A program made the translations under genes and the position numbers. Source: Batillaria attramentaria (Eukaryota; Mollusca; Gastropoda; Batillariidae). From it: a DNA stretch of 64,000 nucleotides. The notes beneath the pieces were generated by a model that made no database searches, was not told the origin of the DNA, and worked only from the letters and a program-made list of their open reading frames with translations. Positions within the stretch are counted from its first letter, which is position 1. Every line of letters starts with the position of its first letter. Where the stretch lies: positions 119,501-183,500 of the forward strand of contig JACVVK020000139.1 of assembly GCA_018292915.2 (NCBI GenBank). Reading direction: 5' to 3'. This document shows positions 1 through 11,349 of this stretch, piece after piece.

Positions 1-1
1 C

Positions 2-604
2 GTGCGGGCGCTGACTTATCTCCAGGTCGTCACCACACGGCGAACCCTCGTGGTCATTCTGCTCTTGTGGGTGTTCTCCCTTCTGCTGGGGTTGCTTCCC
101 TTACTGGGCTGGAATGAGGGAGAAGACTCGTACAAAGGTTACTGTTCTTTCCTTCACGTCTTCCCGCCCTCCTACGTAGCCGCTATCTTCGTCTGCGGTT
201 TACTTCCTGTCGGCGCCATCTTGCTCATCCACGTCTACCTTTACGCGCATGCGCGAGTACACATACGGAAAATAGACGCTATGGAACAGGTGCTGGGCCG
301 GAAGGAAGTGCGCGCCCTGGGAATGACGGGGAGGTCATGGCGCTGCTTCCGCACAGTGACGATGGTGACGGGCTGTGTGTTCGCCTGTTGGTTCCCGTTT
401 CTGCTGACGACTCTGTACGTGTTGCTGGCGCCATCCCCACACTGCGTGCTGAGTGACATAGTCGGGACGCACCTCCTGATGCTGGGCTACTGCAACTCAG
501 CGCTCAACCCCGTAGTGTACGCCTCGCGGAACAAGGAACTGAGGTCAGGATGTGTGACGGCCTTCAGGCGGCGCTGCAGTCAGGGCAAAGACGGGACCGG
601 ATGA
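2..604 (+). CDS. Class A (rhodopsin-like) GPCR, 3' part
   Basis: Reading frame open from the window edge for 200 residues; the true start lies outside, and the first codon shown (GTG) is an internal valine. In order it shows TM4 (residues about 14-37, ending LLPLLGW), an extracellular loop with the cysteine expected to bond to TM3 (GYCSF), TM5 (about 58-80), a short third intracellular loop, TM6 with the CWxPF motif (FACWFPFLL), TM7 with NPxxY as NPVVY, and a basic tail of about 26 residues. The short loop 3 and the LLGWN / FPPSY context resemble adenosine-receptor and GPR119-like receptors, but the ligand cannot be named. The DRY motif and TM1-3 are outside the window. The last codons belong to the first unit of a tandem repeat that continues downstream. 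No intron interrupts the visible part. Confidence 0.85.
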   Translation: MRALTYLQVVTTRRTLVVILLLWVFSLLLGLLPLLGWNEGEDSYKGYCSFLHVFPPSYVAAIFVCGLLPVGAILLIHVYLYAHARVHIRKIDAMEQVLGRKEVRALGMTGRSWRCFRTVTMVTGCVFACWFPFLLTTLYVLLAPSPHCVLSDIVGTHLLMLGYCNSALNPVVYASRNKELRSGCVTAFRRRCSQGKDGTG

Positions 605-1345
605 CTAGAGGAGGAAGAGGTGCCGGCAACTGAAGCCGACACCCGTCTTTAACACTCTCATTCCCAGTTTCGCATTTTTGCGAACGCTTCAGGTTGTGTG
701 ACAGCTTTCAGACTGCGCTGTCGTCACGGGACTGGATAAAGAGGAACAGCTGCCTGCAGCTCACGTCGACACCCGCCCTCAAACACGTTAACATCACCAG
801 TTTCGCATTTAAGCGAACGCTCCATGTACTGTCAACAGGAGGACTAGACAAAGGACAGCGTCCTTAATCCGCCGCTAACAGCCGCGTTTAACACTTCTAT
901 GCCCAGTGTCGCATTTTTTGCGAACGGTCCGGGTGCCGTTTACAAGAAAACTAGAGAAGGGACAGGGCGTCCATGTACCCCAATTAGGGTTGTCTCTGGA
1001 GTAAACTTGGTTGTCTCTGGAGTAAAATTTTCTAACATCCGCGATTAACACTTACATCGCAGTTTCGCATTTTAGCAAACCCTTCGGTTGCCGTGTAGCC
1101 TCCAACTCACGCCGACATTCGTGCTTAGCATTTGACCACAAGTTTCGCATTTTCGTGCCTTAAAGTGGACTTGAGAAGGGACAACGCCCAGCAGCCCGCG
1201 CACCTCGCGCCGGCACACGTGTTTAACACTTTCGCCAGGAATTTCGCATTTTGCGAAGGCAGCAAGTGGCTTCTGGACCAGGACTAGACGACTTGAAGAG
1301 GTACAGCTTCGGCTGCTCACTTTGACACCCGCACACTTTCACCAC
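551..1345. repeat. Degenerate tandem repeat spanning GPCR tail and 3' UTR
   Basis: About seven diverged units of 70-155 bp. Each carries a gtgtgac/gccgt start, a gacacccg block, a tttaacact block and the hairpin-forming motif TTCGCATTTTTGCGAA. The hairpin motif recurs near 669, 802, 905, 1063, 1142 and 1240. Unit 1 starts inside the GPCR coding tail (551-604); unit 2 (about 693-825) repeats the same tail sequence without a reading frame. An 18-bp direct repeat (ggttgtctctggagtaaa) lies near 988 and 1009. Confidence 0.7.
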
Positions 1346-1646
1346 ATCATCTGCACGCACAATCGGAACACCGTACCAAGAAAAACCGCAAACATTATTG
1401 TGTGAATTTAAGACTACTTTAATGACTGAAGTCTGGAGCCTGGCTGTTATGGGACTATTGTGACGAGAAATACGATAAATAATAATCGATTCGGCACAAG
1501 GACAAACATATGTGAGGTGGTCTCTTTTATAATAGCTTCAAACTGAACGTTCCAAGGTTTGTGTAGACTAAGAAAAAATCAGAGACGTTGGAGAGTGTTG
1601 CGCATTTCTGTTTTTGCTTGTCTTGGTGTGGAGTGTAGGTGTGGTT

Positions 1647-1682
<36 letters not shown>

Positions 1683-1989
1683 CGGCGTGCGTGCGTGTGT
1701 GTGTTTGTGAAAGATAGCTCATGCACGTGCATCCTTGCACCCTACACTTTATATATATCTAAGTTTTACAAAATTGCGCTAAAACTTGTGATATTTCTCC
1801 ACGCTGACAAAGACCGTGTGGCATTCGCCATAATAAACTGCACCGAGCTTAGACTAATCTCCCTTTCATCCTGGCAACACGCGACAAGTGCGCATGCACG
1901 CACGTCAACACCAATTTGCTGCAGTCCTAATGTTTGGACACAATTTGTTGCCTAAGGAGATGTTCACACTATACATTGTATCATCCTTT
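1346..1989. other. Non-genic stretch with (GT)n tract
   Basis: No supported gene. A (GT)n run lies at about 1648-1680. The rest is AT-rich sequence with no convincing exon; the GPCR 3' end may extend into it. Confidence 0.5.
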
Positions 1990-2130
1990 TATATCACATC
2001 CGGGTGATTTCAAAGGCGGAGCAGAGAAGAAAAAGCTAGCACAAATGTTTGGACCCCAGACAGGAATCGAACTCAATACCCGAGCATTGACAGTGCAGCT
2101 CTCTACCGCTTGGTGATCCCGGCTCACACA
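1990..2130 (-). repeat. tRNA-derived SINE, family 1, degraded
   Basis: Reverse copy of the family seen intact at 3008-3176: it retains the B-box region (caggaatcgaac), the gggtgatttcaaaggcgg body and the tRNA-like head near 2105-2130, with many substitutions. Confidence 0.65.
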
Positions 2131-2249
2131 GTGGTTTCTGATACTGTAGTGTGTGCAAGTGACTGATTCCGATGCTCGGGTTAAACGCATTCGACAAAAA
2201 GTTTTCCTCAGCGTTTTCAGTTATTAGGCCTGAAAAACGTATTGAGACC

Positions 2250-2519
2250 AGGGGCACCGGAACCCCTACCCTCTCCCCTCCCCCTACCCCTCTTCCTGCT
2301 CTCTCCCTCATCCCACCCAACAGAGAACTCAGTTTAGCCGTTGCATGAAATATGAAAACGACTTGGCAGAAAGTCGTCTAATAATCACTTTCGCCCCCCC
2401 CCCCTCCCCGCTTTTCACTTTCTCCGGGCAACGTCCTTCTTTTCACTGGCTCTGGCCTTTCCCCCCTCTGAGATTCTGCCCCCCCCCCACCCCTCCCCCC
2501 AACATCTTCCGGCGCCCCT
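2250..2519. mobile_element. C-rich foldback/MITE-like element
   Basis: Bounded by 13-bp terminal inverted repeats with one mismatch (aggggcaccggaa at 2250-2262 and ttccggcgcccct at 2507-2519). The interior is long C runs alternating with gcttttcactttctccgggcaacg. A second copy interrupts gene D at 55620-56046. Confidence 0.7.
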
Positions 2520-3007
2520 GGAGACTGTAACTCCCAAACACCCACACACCCGTAGACCAACAACGACAAACACAACAAGATCCGGTATTTACCGTCAAAA
2601 AGCTTGCAGGCGTAAGGACACAAACTGACCGTGAGATCATGTTTGGTGTTTATTTGCGGTACCCTGCTTGGCGAGTGTGCTAGTCTGTAGTGATTTTTGT
2701 TGTCACGAAAAGGCGTGGTTTTCGTGCTTTTTGTGTTATGTAGGTCAAGGTGCATGCCAGGCGGTCGCAAAAAGAGGCAAGCTGCCAGTGAAGCTGGGAT
2801 TTTTGCACAGCGGTCGAGCACAAGTGAGGCAAGCGGATTTGTGTGAACTGGCTCTTTGGCCTAAAGAGGAAGTAGACGTGCATTACTCCAGTGAGGCCTG
2901 AGCGGAAAGGAGACATTCAGTTTTTTTGTTTTGTTTTTTTAACTCCTCTCAGGTGCATGCCTTTGAATGGTCTGTTCATGGTAGTAATTGTTTGTAGATT
3001 GAAGCGG

Positions 3008-3176
3008 GGAGCCGGGGTGGTCGAATGGTAGAGCGTTGGACTTCTAATGCTCGGGTCGTGAGTTCAATCCCGGCTGGGGCCAAATATTTGTGCTGGCTTT
3101 TTCATCGTTGCCCCGTCTTTGATATCATCCTATGTGGTGGAAAAGGACGTCAAACCCGCAAACACCCACCCACCCT
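3008..3176 (+). repeat. tRNA-derived SINE, family 1, full length
   Basis: Head with A box (ggtcgaatggtagagcg) and B box (gagttcaatccc) like a tRNA, then the body ccaaatatttgtgctggc / gccccgtctttgatatca / ggaaaaggacgt, and a tail of cacccaccc repeats. It lacks an acceptor stem, so it is a SINE and not a tRNA gene. Confidence 0.9.
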
Positions 3177-3528
3177 TCTAGATTGAAGCATTTTTAGGGG
3201 TGACTATGATGCCTGAGGCTGATAGGGAATATATAGGCATTTTGAGGCCATGTGTATTTGTGTCCTTCGGCCTGCAGAGACGAAAGATCGTTTGCGCTGC
3301 AAGTCCACTATCATCATTGTTTGGCGACCGTAGCCTGTTCATTATCCACTTGACATTTGTGTTTCTTCACCTTTCACACCTCAGCATTGAAGAGCTCTTC
3401 TCTGTCGCCAGAGTGACACTGCAGACTGTTGGGACATCCTGACCTCTCGACACAGAACCGACCAATCAGAGTGAAGGGATTAAGTGTTATCATGCACACT
3501 TTGCTGTATCGCGGATGCCGGCTTTGAT

Positions 3529-3589
<61 letters not shown>

Positions 3590-3708
3590 TACAGAGAGAG
3601 AGAGAGAGAGAGAGCTGATGTTTGAATGAGATAAGCCTTTTTCAGATGATGAAATCTCTTCTTGTATTTCCTGCTTGATATTTTTTGTCAGAACTACATT
3701 ACACCGTT

Positions 3709-3775
<67 letters not shown>

Positions 3776-4070
3776 TTTCTCCGTATCGCTTTAGATTTAA
3801 GTGGTTACGTTTTTGCAGATGTTTTTCTTTTCCTTTTTTAATTCTGGTACAAAGTTGGGATCAGTGCCGAGACTGTGACAGCAGCACGAAGCCTCTACTG
3901 CGCAATGGTTTGGAAGCACATTCTTAATCTGCTGTCTTCTTACAGCTTCTGATAGCATCATTCAATTTTGTTGGTACATGTAGTAGAAGTACTTAGCGGT
4001 TCATTTGGATTAGAGTTTGAGTATTGCTGATTCGTCTAACCTCTGCCACAGCGTCCTGGAAGTGCACGAG
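3177..4070. repeat. Microsatellite-rich non-genic stretch
   Basis: Contains (TC)n followed by (TG)n and (AG)n at 3529-3614, which can fold back on itself, and (GT)n at 3712-3774. No gene is supported. Confidence 0.6.
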
Positions 4071-4352
4071 CAAGGTTTTCAGGTTTTGCAAGTTCTGAGC
4101 TATTCAGTGGTGTCCAGTATCATGCCACTCGGACACCTGCATAGTGACAGCATCTCAAATTCTGGCACTAAGCCAACAGAATGAGCGAACAAAAATGACG
4201 CGGCTAACATACTGGACGAGAGTCTTGTCGGCAAGACCAACCCCTCAGTCGTTAAATTTGAATGTTCGACCGCTCGCACATCAACGTACAGTATTTTAAG
4301 CGTACAGCTACTCACAAGCGAAACTGTTCCGAAACATAAAGTTGGCTGCTTT

Positions 4353-4693
4353 GGCTACAGACCACAGATGCAAATTTGGAGGAAAACGCTATATATTCCT
4401 CTTAATCATAACGTTGCATATGACACCCTAGAACTGCTTTAAAATTCACCCCAAAAATCACAAACATCCGGCAGCCAAAGACTCATGTGTAGAGTAAATT
4501 TCAACAAATTCCAATATTCCGCTTTTTGGCAATGATGGCAGCGACCACATACCCCCTCATTCCTCTGTCATCTGCTGGCTCCTGTGCTAGCCGCGCATGA
4601 TTGCAAATAGTCCACAATTCCACTCATTTTCCCCTAATTTTACTATTACCTGGCATGAAACTTATTTACAAAGCCAACGAAAAGCCCACTGGG
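4353..4693 (+). repeat. Dispersed repeat, ~340 bp, copy 1
   Basis: Closely matches 19001-19345 and, inverted and interrupted, 31036-31440. Shared blocks include atgacaccctagaa, ccggcagccaaagactcatg and ggcagcgaccacata. No reading frame and no tRNA-like head were seen. Confidence 0.75.
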
Positions 4694-4791
4694 ATTGCAA
4701 GGCGGTCTTTGACAAAAGTTTGGGCAAGTGTATTTCGTAAGAAGCTTCAATTTTACGGTCGTCTTTTAACAATCACTAGGCTTCATTTTCT

Positions 4792-4797
4792 TTTATT
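4792..4797 (-). other. Poly(A) signal of CRYL1-like copy 1
   Basis: AATAAA on the minus strand about 57 nt past the stop codon of the gene ending at 4854. Confidence 0.55.
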
Positions 4798-5320
4798 ATT
4801 ACACAGCAGCCTTTGGTTTTGCTTTCTGGCATTTCGATATACAGCGTGTACAGTCAAGAGGCGTTGGACGCTGCCTGTTTCTCTTCCTCGTCCAATCGGC
4901 GTTTGAGTTGCAGCAGCGCCGACATGCGTCTGTCGCGCCAGCGGATTCGATCAGCAAGCCGGTCACGTTGTGTCCACTGCTCGAGGGCATGCGCCAAAAT
5001 GGCGACTTTGGGACCTTGCATGAGTTCCGGGACGGGGAAAGTTTTCAATATTCGCTCAACCACGGATCCGTATTTACTCAAGTGTGCGAAACCTGAAAAT
5101 GAAACAGCTGTTGTACTGAATGCACACAAACACACGCACAAGAAAATGTTACACAACCCACAACCGATGACGTAATATTCAAAATTATATTACGCAATGT
5201 CGTACTTCGCTCTCATCCTGTTCTCAGCAGCTTTTGTATAATCATGGTGCTCTTTAATTTCGAATGACTAATTAAATGATCTATTCACTTAAATGTCTTG
5301 TCTTTGTCTTAAAATTTATT

Positions 5321-5434
5321 CGGCTAGGACCAAATATTTGTGCTGGCCTTTTTCCTCGTTGCCCCGTCTTTGATATCACCCTTATGTGGTGGAAAAGGAC
5401 GTTAAACTCCCAAACACCCACCCCACCCACCCTT
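5321..5434 (+). repeat. SINE family 1, 5'-truncated
   Basis: Only the body (ccaaatatttgtgctggcc onward) and the caccc tail are present; the tRNA-like head is missing. It lies in intron 5 of CRYL1-like copy 1. Confidence 0.8.
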
Positions 5435-5570
5435 TAAATTGATTTGTCTCTAAATGTATTGATTTTTAAATCTATTATCTTGCCTGTTTATTTATTGAAG
5501 TAAGCGGAGAGTGTGAAATTCTAATATCATTTTCTCATCATCCAGAACAGAAATTCCCAATCCTGTTCGG

Positions 5571-5574
<4 letters not shown>

Positions 5575-5660
<86 letters not shown>
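5575..5660. repeat. (CAG)n(CAA)n tract
   Basis: Trinucleotide run in intron 5 of CRYL1-like copy 1, its end about 12 nt from the exon 5 splice donor. On the transcribed strand it reads TTG then CTG repeats. Confidence 0.9.
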
Positions 5661-5661
<1 letters not shown>

Positions 5662-5932
5662 GAACACTCACCTCCAGGGCGGTTGAGATGCTCAGCTTCA
5701 AAAGGTCCCATGAACGCGTACCATCCCCCCAGCCCCTCGTGCATTGCAGTCTCCAGGCTGAGGACGTCCACATAGTCCTCCTACATCAACATCGCCATCA
5801 TTATCATCGTGGGCATCGCAATTATCGATGACCGCGCCATCATCTTCGTCATTATCATCATCATCATTATCATCATCCCCTTCTTCTTCTTCGCCGCTTC
5901 CCTCTATCGTCTACGCCGTACCCTGTTCTTGC

Positions 5933-5978
5933 TTGTTGTGGAAAAGGACGTTAAACTCCCAAACACCCACCCCACCCC
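5933..5978 (+). repeat. SINE family 1 tail fragment
   Basis: Only the final part (tggaaaaggacgttaaactc and cacccacccc) remains. Confidence 0.6.
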
Positions 5979-6409
5979 TCTTGCTTGCTCACACATAAAG
6001 ACCACTACCGTCAACTGGTGAAATGACCGGAGTGCTTAACAACTTCATGGCGCTTAAACCCTTTTACAAAATAACGGCAGACAAGTACTGATGTTAAAAG
6101 CGAGTGGGCGATGCAAGGGAAAGAACTAGCCGTTCTTGGAGGGCACCATAGTCCTAGATCCACAAAGTGCCACGCAAAACAACATAATTATGACACAGAC
6201 GAGGTGGTTGAGTTACTGAAAGGAACTGAGCGAAAATATTGCAGTAGACCCCCTCCCCTCCCCTCCCCTCCACCAAAATAAGTGCATGTGTTACAACATG
6301 CCGGTCAGAATTAATTCCGAGGTGCAAACAGAAACGTCATTTTGTTTCCCCTGATTTTCTTTTTCTGTCAGTGTGCATCATATCCAGTGTATGCGTACTT
6401 GTCCTCATT

Positions 6410-6595
6410 ATTTATTATCAACCAGCCAGGTCTCTTCTCTCTAGCTCCCAACGCCTTCTTGTCGTACCTACGACCTACACCGAGTCCTTTCGACAAAGAT
6501 CATTTCAGTACCAAGCCCGTGCATTCGTAATGCATCTGATTTGCTTGATTTCAAAGCCAGACTGAAAACCTTCTTGTTCAGACTGTCGTACCACT
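6410..6595 (+). mobile_element. CR1/L2-like non-LTR retrotransposon 3' fragment
   Basis: Broken translation gives RSLLSSSQRLLVVP, then SFRQRSFQYQA and DFKARLKTFLF, the typical C-terminal end of the reverse-transcriptase ORF of CR1/L2-type elements. It lies antisense in intron 4 of CRYL1-like copy 1; the reading frame is disrupted. Confidence 0.65.
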
Positions 6596-6671
6596 AGTTT
6601 CACCACAGATCTTGACCCATTCTGAGCCCTGTTGCTGGTGGAGTGGCAGTTTTTTTTGTTTTTTTTTTTTG

Positions 6672-6675
<4 letters not shown>

Positions 6676-6733
<58 letters not shown>
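6676..6733. repeat. (GT)n microsatellite
   Basis: Uninterrupted dinucleotide run following a T-rich tract; open frames across it (HT)n are artefacts. Confidence 0.95.
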
Positions 6734-6737
<4 letters not shown>

Positions 6738-7218
6738 GCTGCGGGCATGAGAGACAGTGTATGATGCTGCACATTATGTGTTTGTAGTTAAATGTATGTT
6801 TGAAGGCAGGTGATGTGTGGTTCTCGGCGAGTGAGTGTGTGTTGATTATGAGCCCATGCGGGAGGAAGGGCTTCTCTTAAATTATTATTATTATTATTAT
6901 TATATCAATACTCACAGTGATGAGATGCCAAGCCACGTTTTGGATCGCAGCCTGAATCCTGCTGGATACGAATCCATCTATTTCCTTCTTCAGTACAATG
7001 GGCACTTGTCCTATGCCCTCCGCTAGTTCTCGTGCCCATTCTATGGCAGATTCTTGTGTCCAGGGCGCAGGCACTAACTCCACCATGGGGTTCAAGAACG
7101 GAGGGTTAGCCTGTGAACACATAGACACGTCATTCTTGTCAACCTGTTTCTGTGAGTATTGAGAGATGCGGTTGCTATACTTTTTTTTTTGTTTTAAACC
7201 AATTTGATTGATTTTCAA

Positions 7219-7250
7219 CATGGGGTTCAGGAACGGAGAGTTGGCCTGTG
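7219..7250 (-). pseudogene. Duplicated 5' fragment of CRYL1 exon 4
   Basis: A second copy of the exon 4 start (catggggttcaggaacgg and the AG acceptor) lies about 110 bp upstream, in gene direction, of the real exon at 6916-7110. It reads ANSPFLNPM and then runs into intron-like sequence, so it is the relic of a short tandem duplication. Confidence 0.7.
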
Positions 7251-8610
7251 ATTGCCAAGAAACACAAAACTCTCTGAAACTTGATTCTGTGAATATGGAA
7301 ACATGTGTTTGCTATACCTGGGTATTCAATTCAATTTATTTTCGGGGAGAATATATAAGTTCTAATTTTACTGACGATATTTCCAGTTCTTGCCTCCAGC
7401 ATTTTGAGAGCAGAAAATAATACTGTAAGCGCTATGCCCATTGTACGGAAATTTTCTAAGTGGCCTCCTGCATCACCAAAAGCAATACATAACAACATTG
7501 ATGTGTAGTATGTGAGTCTGATACAGCTCTGGTCATAGTCAATGATGGCGTGAATATTTGGTGCGACACACCGCTATCTTGAGTGATTGCATACACGAGT
7601 CGTATTGTCTTCTGTTAACTTACCGGGTGAGCCACCATGAATCGCTCTTTGTGTTTGAGATGGTCCGACAGTAGTGAAGGCACGATTGTGCTGGTGGAGC
7701 TTGCCAGAACTACATCACGTGACTCGATGATGTCATCGATTTCTTTCCAAACCGATCGCTTCAGTTCCTTGTCTTCGGGTACACATTCCTGCGTGTAAAA
7801 TGTTTTTTTTGTTTTTTTTTCATATAAACAGAGAGAGAGAGAGGGAAAAAAAACCCGAATGTTATCAATAGAGCTTACATGATTAGTCCCCGTGGTTTAC
7901 GGCGAAAGACTAACCCCGAGATGGTTCGATTGTTTGTGTAGCTACCGAGGCTCATTTTTTTTTTTAATCCATTTTTAGCGGTTTTAGCAGAAGGTCAGAA
8001 ATCTCCATTTCAAGGTCACTGACTGACGACGTAACTGGAGTGTGTTTTTGTGAACTCGTAAACCACTGAGTGGGTTATGGAAAGTCATAACTCACACTTT
8101 CGCTCTCTGTTTCCTTACTATTTTCAGACGTAAAGCATTCGAAATTAACTTACTGAAAATTTGCACTGGCGAGTGGTGTAAAGTCTATTAATGACAATCA
8201 GTTACCTGTACTTAGCTCGCATCCCTCACGCAGTCCTCGAGGCATGTTGCCATGGTGATGTGGGAAATTATCTGGGTCAAGGTTAGGGAACCTCTCTGCA
8301 GCTCTGCCTCAAACAAGTCCGACAACTGTTTCTCAATGTCACATAGAGCACGCCGCAGGTATTCGGTGCTGACGTCATACAGTTTGACGTCATGTCCGGA
8401 ACTTGCAAAGAGCATTGCGAAACTCTTGCCGATCAGTCCGCTGAAGAAATTAAATAATTAGAAGAACAAATGGTTGGAAGGAAATAATAATGATAATAGG
8501 GAGCCTACCCCCGGGAAACGAGCTCTAGGCGCCTTACAATCTAAAACCGAAGTAAAAAAAAAAAAAAAAAAAACCCGTTCACTACGTAAGAACGACTAAA
8601 ACAGTAAAAG

Positions 8611-8611
<1 letters not shown>

Positions 8612-8683
<72 letters not shown>
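8612..8683. repeat. (CA)n microsatellite
   Basis: Uninterrupted dinucleotide run in intron 1 of CRYL1-like copy 1. Confidence 0.95.
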
Positions 8684-8685
<2 letters not shown>

Positions 8686-9851
8686 CCAGTGATAAAACCC
8701 AAAACAAAAGGACAGATTGGAGTGAGCCAGATAAAACTTTAAAGATAGCAGTGGTGAGGAGCTAAACGTAAGACTGACACTATAAGATTTGCATATGATG
8801 CCATCCTTGCGCATTTTGAGATGAAAGCTCATAAGTATGATCGCGCAGATCAGTCCAGATACATGTACTTTAAAAACAAGTGTGTCTTAAGATTAGATTT
8901 AAAAGACGACAAATGTAGGCAAGTATTATTGCACGGTGCAGACGATCACGTACCTGCCTTGTGGTGGAATAAGAGACGATTACAAAAGCATACACACCCG
9001 TGCTCTAGGACTGAATGTAATAATAGATCTGTCCATTCAGACAGAGACATGTTATGTATGTCTCTGATTCAGAAACACGCCTACTTTCACTCTGAAGACA
9101 GCCTGCCATCACTTGCGCCATTGAGGATCCCTCTGGGTTCAAAGCTGGTCAAGGATGACAGTGCGCGACCTTGTGTTTGAGAGCACCGAGACAATTTAGG
9201 CCCGTCACGGTAGCGCAGTGAGCGCCATTTCCCCACTGTGCACAGAGGTACTTTCCACTGAAAGACTCTGTGCCCCAGAGAGTGCACCTTGGCCTGTCAG
9301 AGTGCAACCCCCTTGCCGTTTACTCACATCCTGTTGGATCAGTGTACCACGTAAACAGTGCCATCAAAGCGCAACAATAATTGTCCGCTGGCAAAGATTT
9401 TGCCCAAACCAAAAGTGGTCGGATATTCAAGACTTCGTTTCAAATCGATTCATATGACACACAAGTCTTCGCTTTTCAAAAAAAAAAAAAAAAATCGCCA
9501 TTTTTGAAAATGACGCTGGCTGTAAGCAGTCACATTTTCACGACCCGCCGAAAAGGGACTGCACTCTGGAGTCTAGCTGAGCGTAGCAAAATCTGCCCCA
9601 TCGTATAAAGTTGTTTCTCTATAGAGAAACATTTTTTTTTTTTAAAGTGCAATACATTTCGTGGACGTTAAGCGAATGTACCTGCCCACGATGGCAATCT
9701 TTGCTTTCCGCTCGCTCTCAGTTTCGCTAGTCGCCATGGCTGTCTCTCTGCTTGTAGGGCCGGTCGTGTAGACAGGTGTATTAACACAGATAATGTTATC
9801 AGTCTGGGTGTAAGTTCAGCGTAAGAAAAAAACTAGAGGAGCAAAGCCTCC

Positions 9852-11249
9852 TTGGCTCACTTGTGAGATGGGTCAAAGTCATTCAAAAGAGTATGTTTCT
9901 AAAGCTCTTATCACTAGCTATCATGAAGTAAGGTGTCTTGTGTTCATAGTTCCTAAGAAAACGGCAAATGGCAACATAACAGTTTTCCCAGGACAGCTTC
10001 TATGACCTTGACCCTGGGCCAAGGTCATTCAAATGAGATCTGTAAGTGAAGAGCTTATCAGTGACTATCATTATGCCAAATTTGATAGCTCTAAATTTTG
10101 TAGTTTCTGTACAAATGGTAATGTAAAATTTCACAACAGACAGCTGTAATGACCTTGACCTTGAGTCAAGGTCTCTCAAATGGGTATGTCTGCATAGGTC
10201 TCTTTGCTGCGTATCATTGTGCCTTGTTTGGTGCCTCTGCTGTTTGTTGTTTCCAAGAAAATGCTAACGTTAAAGTCTCCACAAAACATCTTGAATGGCC
10301 TTGACCTTGACTCAAAGAAATTGAATACAAGTATGCCAGTACATGCACAAGTTATGCCAGTAGAGGTTTTGTCAATGTCTATCATGCCATGCAAAGTTTG
10401 ATGCCTCTGGTACCACTACATTCTGAGAAAATGGCAATTTTAAATTTCCAATTAGACAGCTTTGATGACCTTGACCTTCAGTCAAGGTCATTCAAAATGG
10501 TATGTCTTGAAAGGTCTTGCTGCTGTTTATCAGCAAACCAGGTTTGGTGCTTCTGCTGTTTATTGTTTCTGAGAAAATGCCAATGTTAAGGTTTTGGAAG
10601 GTTTTCCGCAAAACAGCTTGTATGGCCTTGGCCTTGACGTTGATTCAAAGTCACTGAATACAGGTATGTCAGTAAATGTGTTGTCAATGTCTATCATCAT
10701 GCAAAGTTTGATGTCTCTGGCATTTCTAAATTCTGAGAAAACGCCAATGTAAAATTTCCAAACAGACAGCTTTAGTGACCCTGACCTTGGGTCAAGGTCA
10801 ATCATTATAGTATGTTTTTAAAGGTCCTATGACTGTCTGCCAGCGTGCCAAGTTTGGTGCCTCTGCTGTTCATTGTTTCTGAGAAATTGCCAATGTTAAG
10901 GTTTGGGAAGTTTTTTCTCAAACTTCCCAAACCTTAACATTGCAAGATGATAGACATTGACAACACCTTTACTAGGTATGTTAGTAAAGGTGTTGTCAAT
11001 GTCTATCATCTTGCAAAGTTTGATGTCTCTGGCTTTTCTAGATTCTGAGAAATGCCAATGTAAAATTTCCAAACAGACAGCTTTAGTGACCTTGACCTTG
11101 GGTCAAGGTCAATCACTATGATATGCTTTGAAAGGTCTTATGGCTGTCTATCAGCTTGCCAAGTTTGGTGCCTCTGCTGCTCATAGTTTCTGAAAAAATG
11201 CCAATGTTAAGGTTTACTGCGGACACACAGACAGACAGACACACAGACA

Positions 11250-11287
<38 letters not shown>

Positions 11288-11349
11288 GACACACAGACTT
11301 ACGACGGAGGGTTATTACACAGACTCACTTTGTTACACAAGTGAGCCAA
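9852..11349. mobile_element. TIR element filled with ~310-bp tandem repeats
   Basis: Bounded by 14-bp perfect inverted repeats (TTGGCTCACTTGTG at 9852-9865 and its complement at 11336-11349). Inside are about five diverged units of ~310 bp (one spacing is ~147), each with a palindromic core TGACCTTGA...TCAAGGTCA at about 10003, 10150, 10466, 10776 and 11087, plus blocks such as caaagtttgatg and gagaaaatgcca. No transposase is visible, so it would be non-autonomous. The end near 11220-11296 is (CAGA)n/(CA)n. It lies between the two CRYL1-like copies. Confidence 0.7.
10891..11016. repeat. Two adjoining perfect hairpins
   Basis: Hairpin 1: arms 10891-10912 and 10921-10942 (22 bp, 8-nt loop). 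Hairpin 2: arms 10940-10974 and 10982-11016 (35 bp, 7-nt loop). They share three bases. Both stems are perfect complements. Confidence 0.95.

Larger units (their letters stand above)
4854..9737 (-). pseudogene. Lambda-crystallin/L-gulonate 3-dehydrogenase-like, copy 1, premature stop
   Basis: Six exons on the minus strand: 9682-9737, 8206-8440, 7624-7788, 6916-7110, 5672-5780, 4854-5092, all with GT-AG borders and phases identical to the intact copy at 12447-17759. Together they would encode 332 aa, close to vertebrate CRYL1 (about 319). Seen: the NAD-binding G-x-G-x-x-G split over exons 1 and 2 (IVGSGLIGKS), SSSTS-like ASSTSTIVPS, the catalytic-type histidine in VAHPANPP, WTQESAIEW and DGFVSSRIQ in the C-terminal dimer domain. 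Family role: NAD-dependent oxidation of L-gulonate in the glucuronate/pentose pathway, cytosolic. Codon 95 (8212-8214) is TAA where the other copy has TAT (Tyr), so the product would end after the nucleotide-binding domain. All other exons remain open and conserved, so the loss is recent, allelic or an error in the sequence. Confidence 0.8.

Noticed and set aside
3008..3090. tRNA-like sequences with A and B boxes (also at 17271, 30052, 38064 and others).
   Set aside because: They are heads of dispersed SINEs without paired acceptor stems and are always followed by the same non-tRNA body.
5538..5771. Frame with a poly-Cys or poly-Val run fused to CRYL1 exon 5 residues.
   Set aside because: It reads through the exon 5 donor into an intronic trinucleotide repeat; the splice site and the duplicate gene show that the exon ends at 5672.
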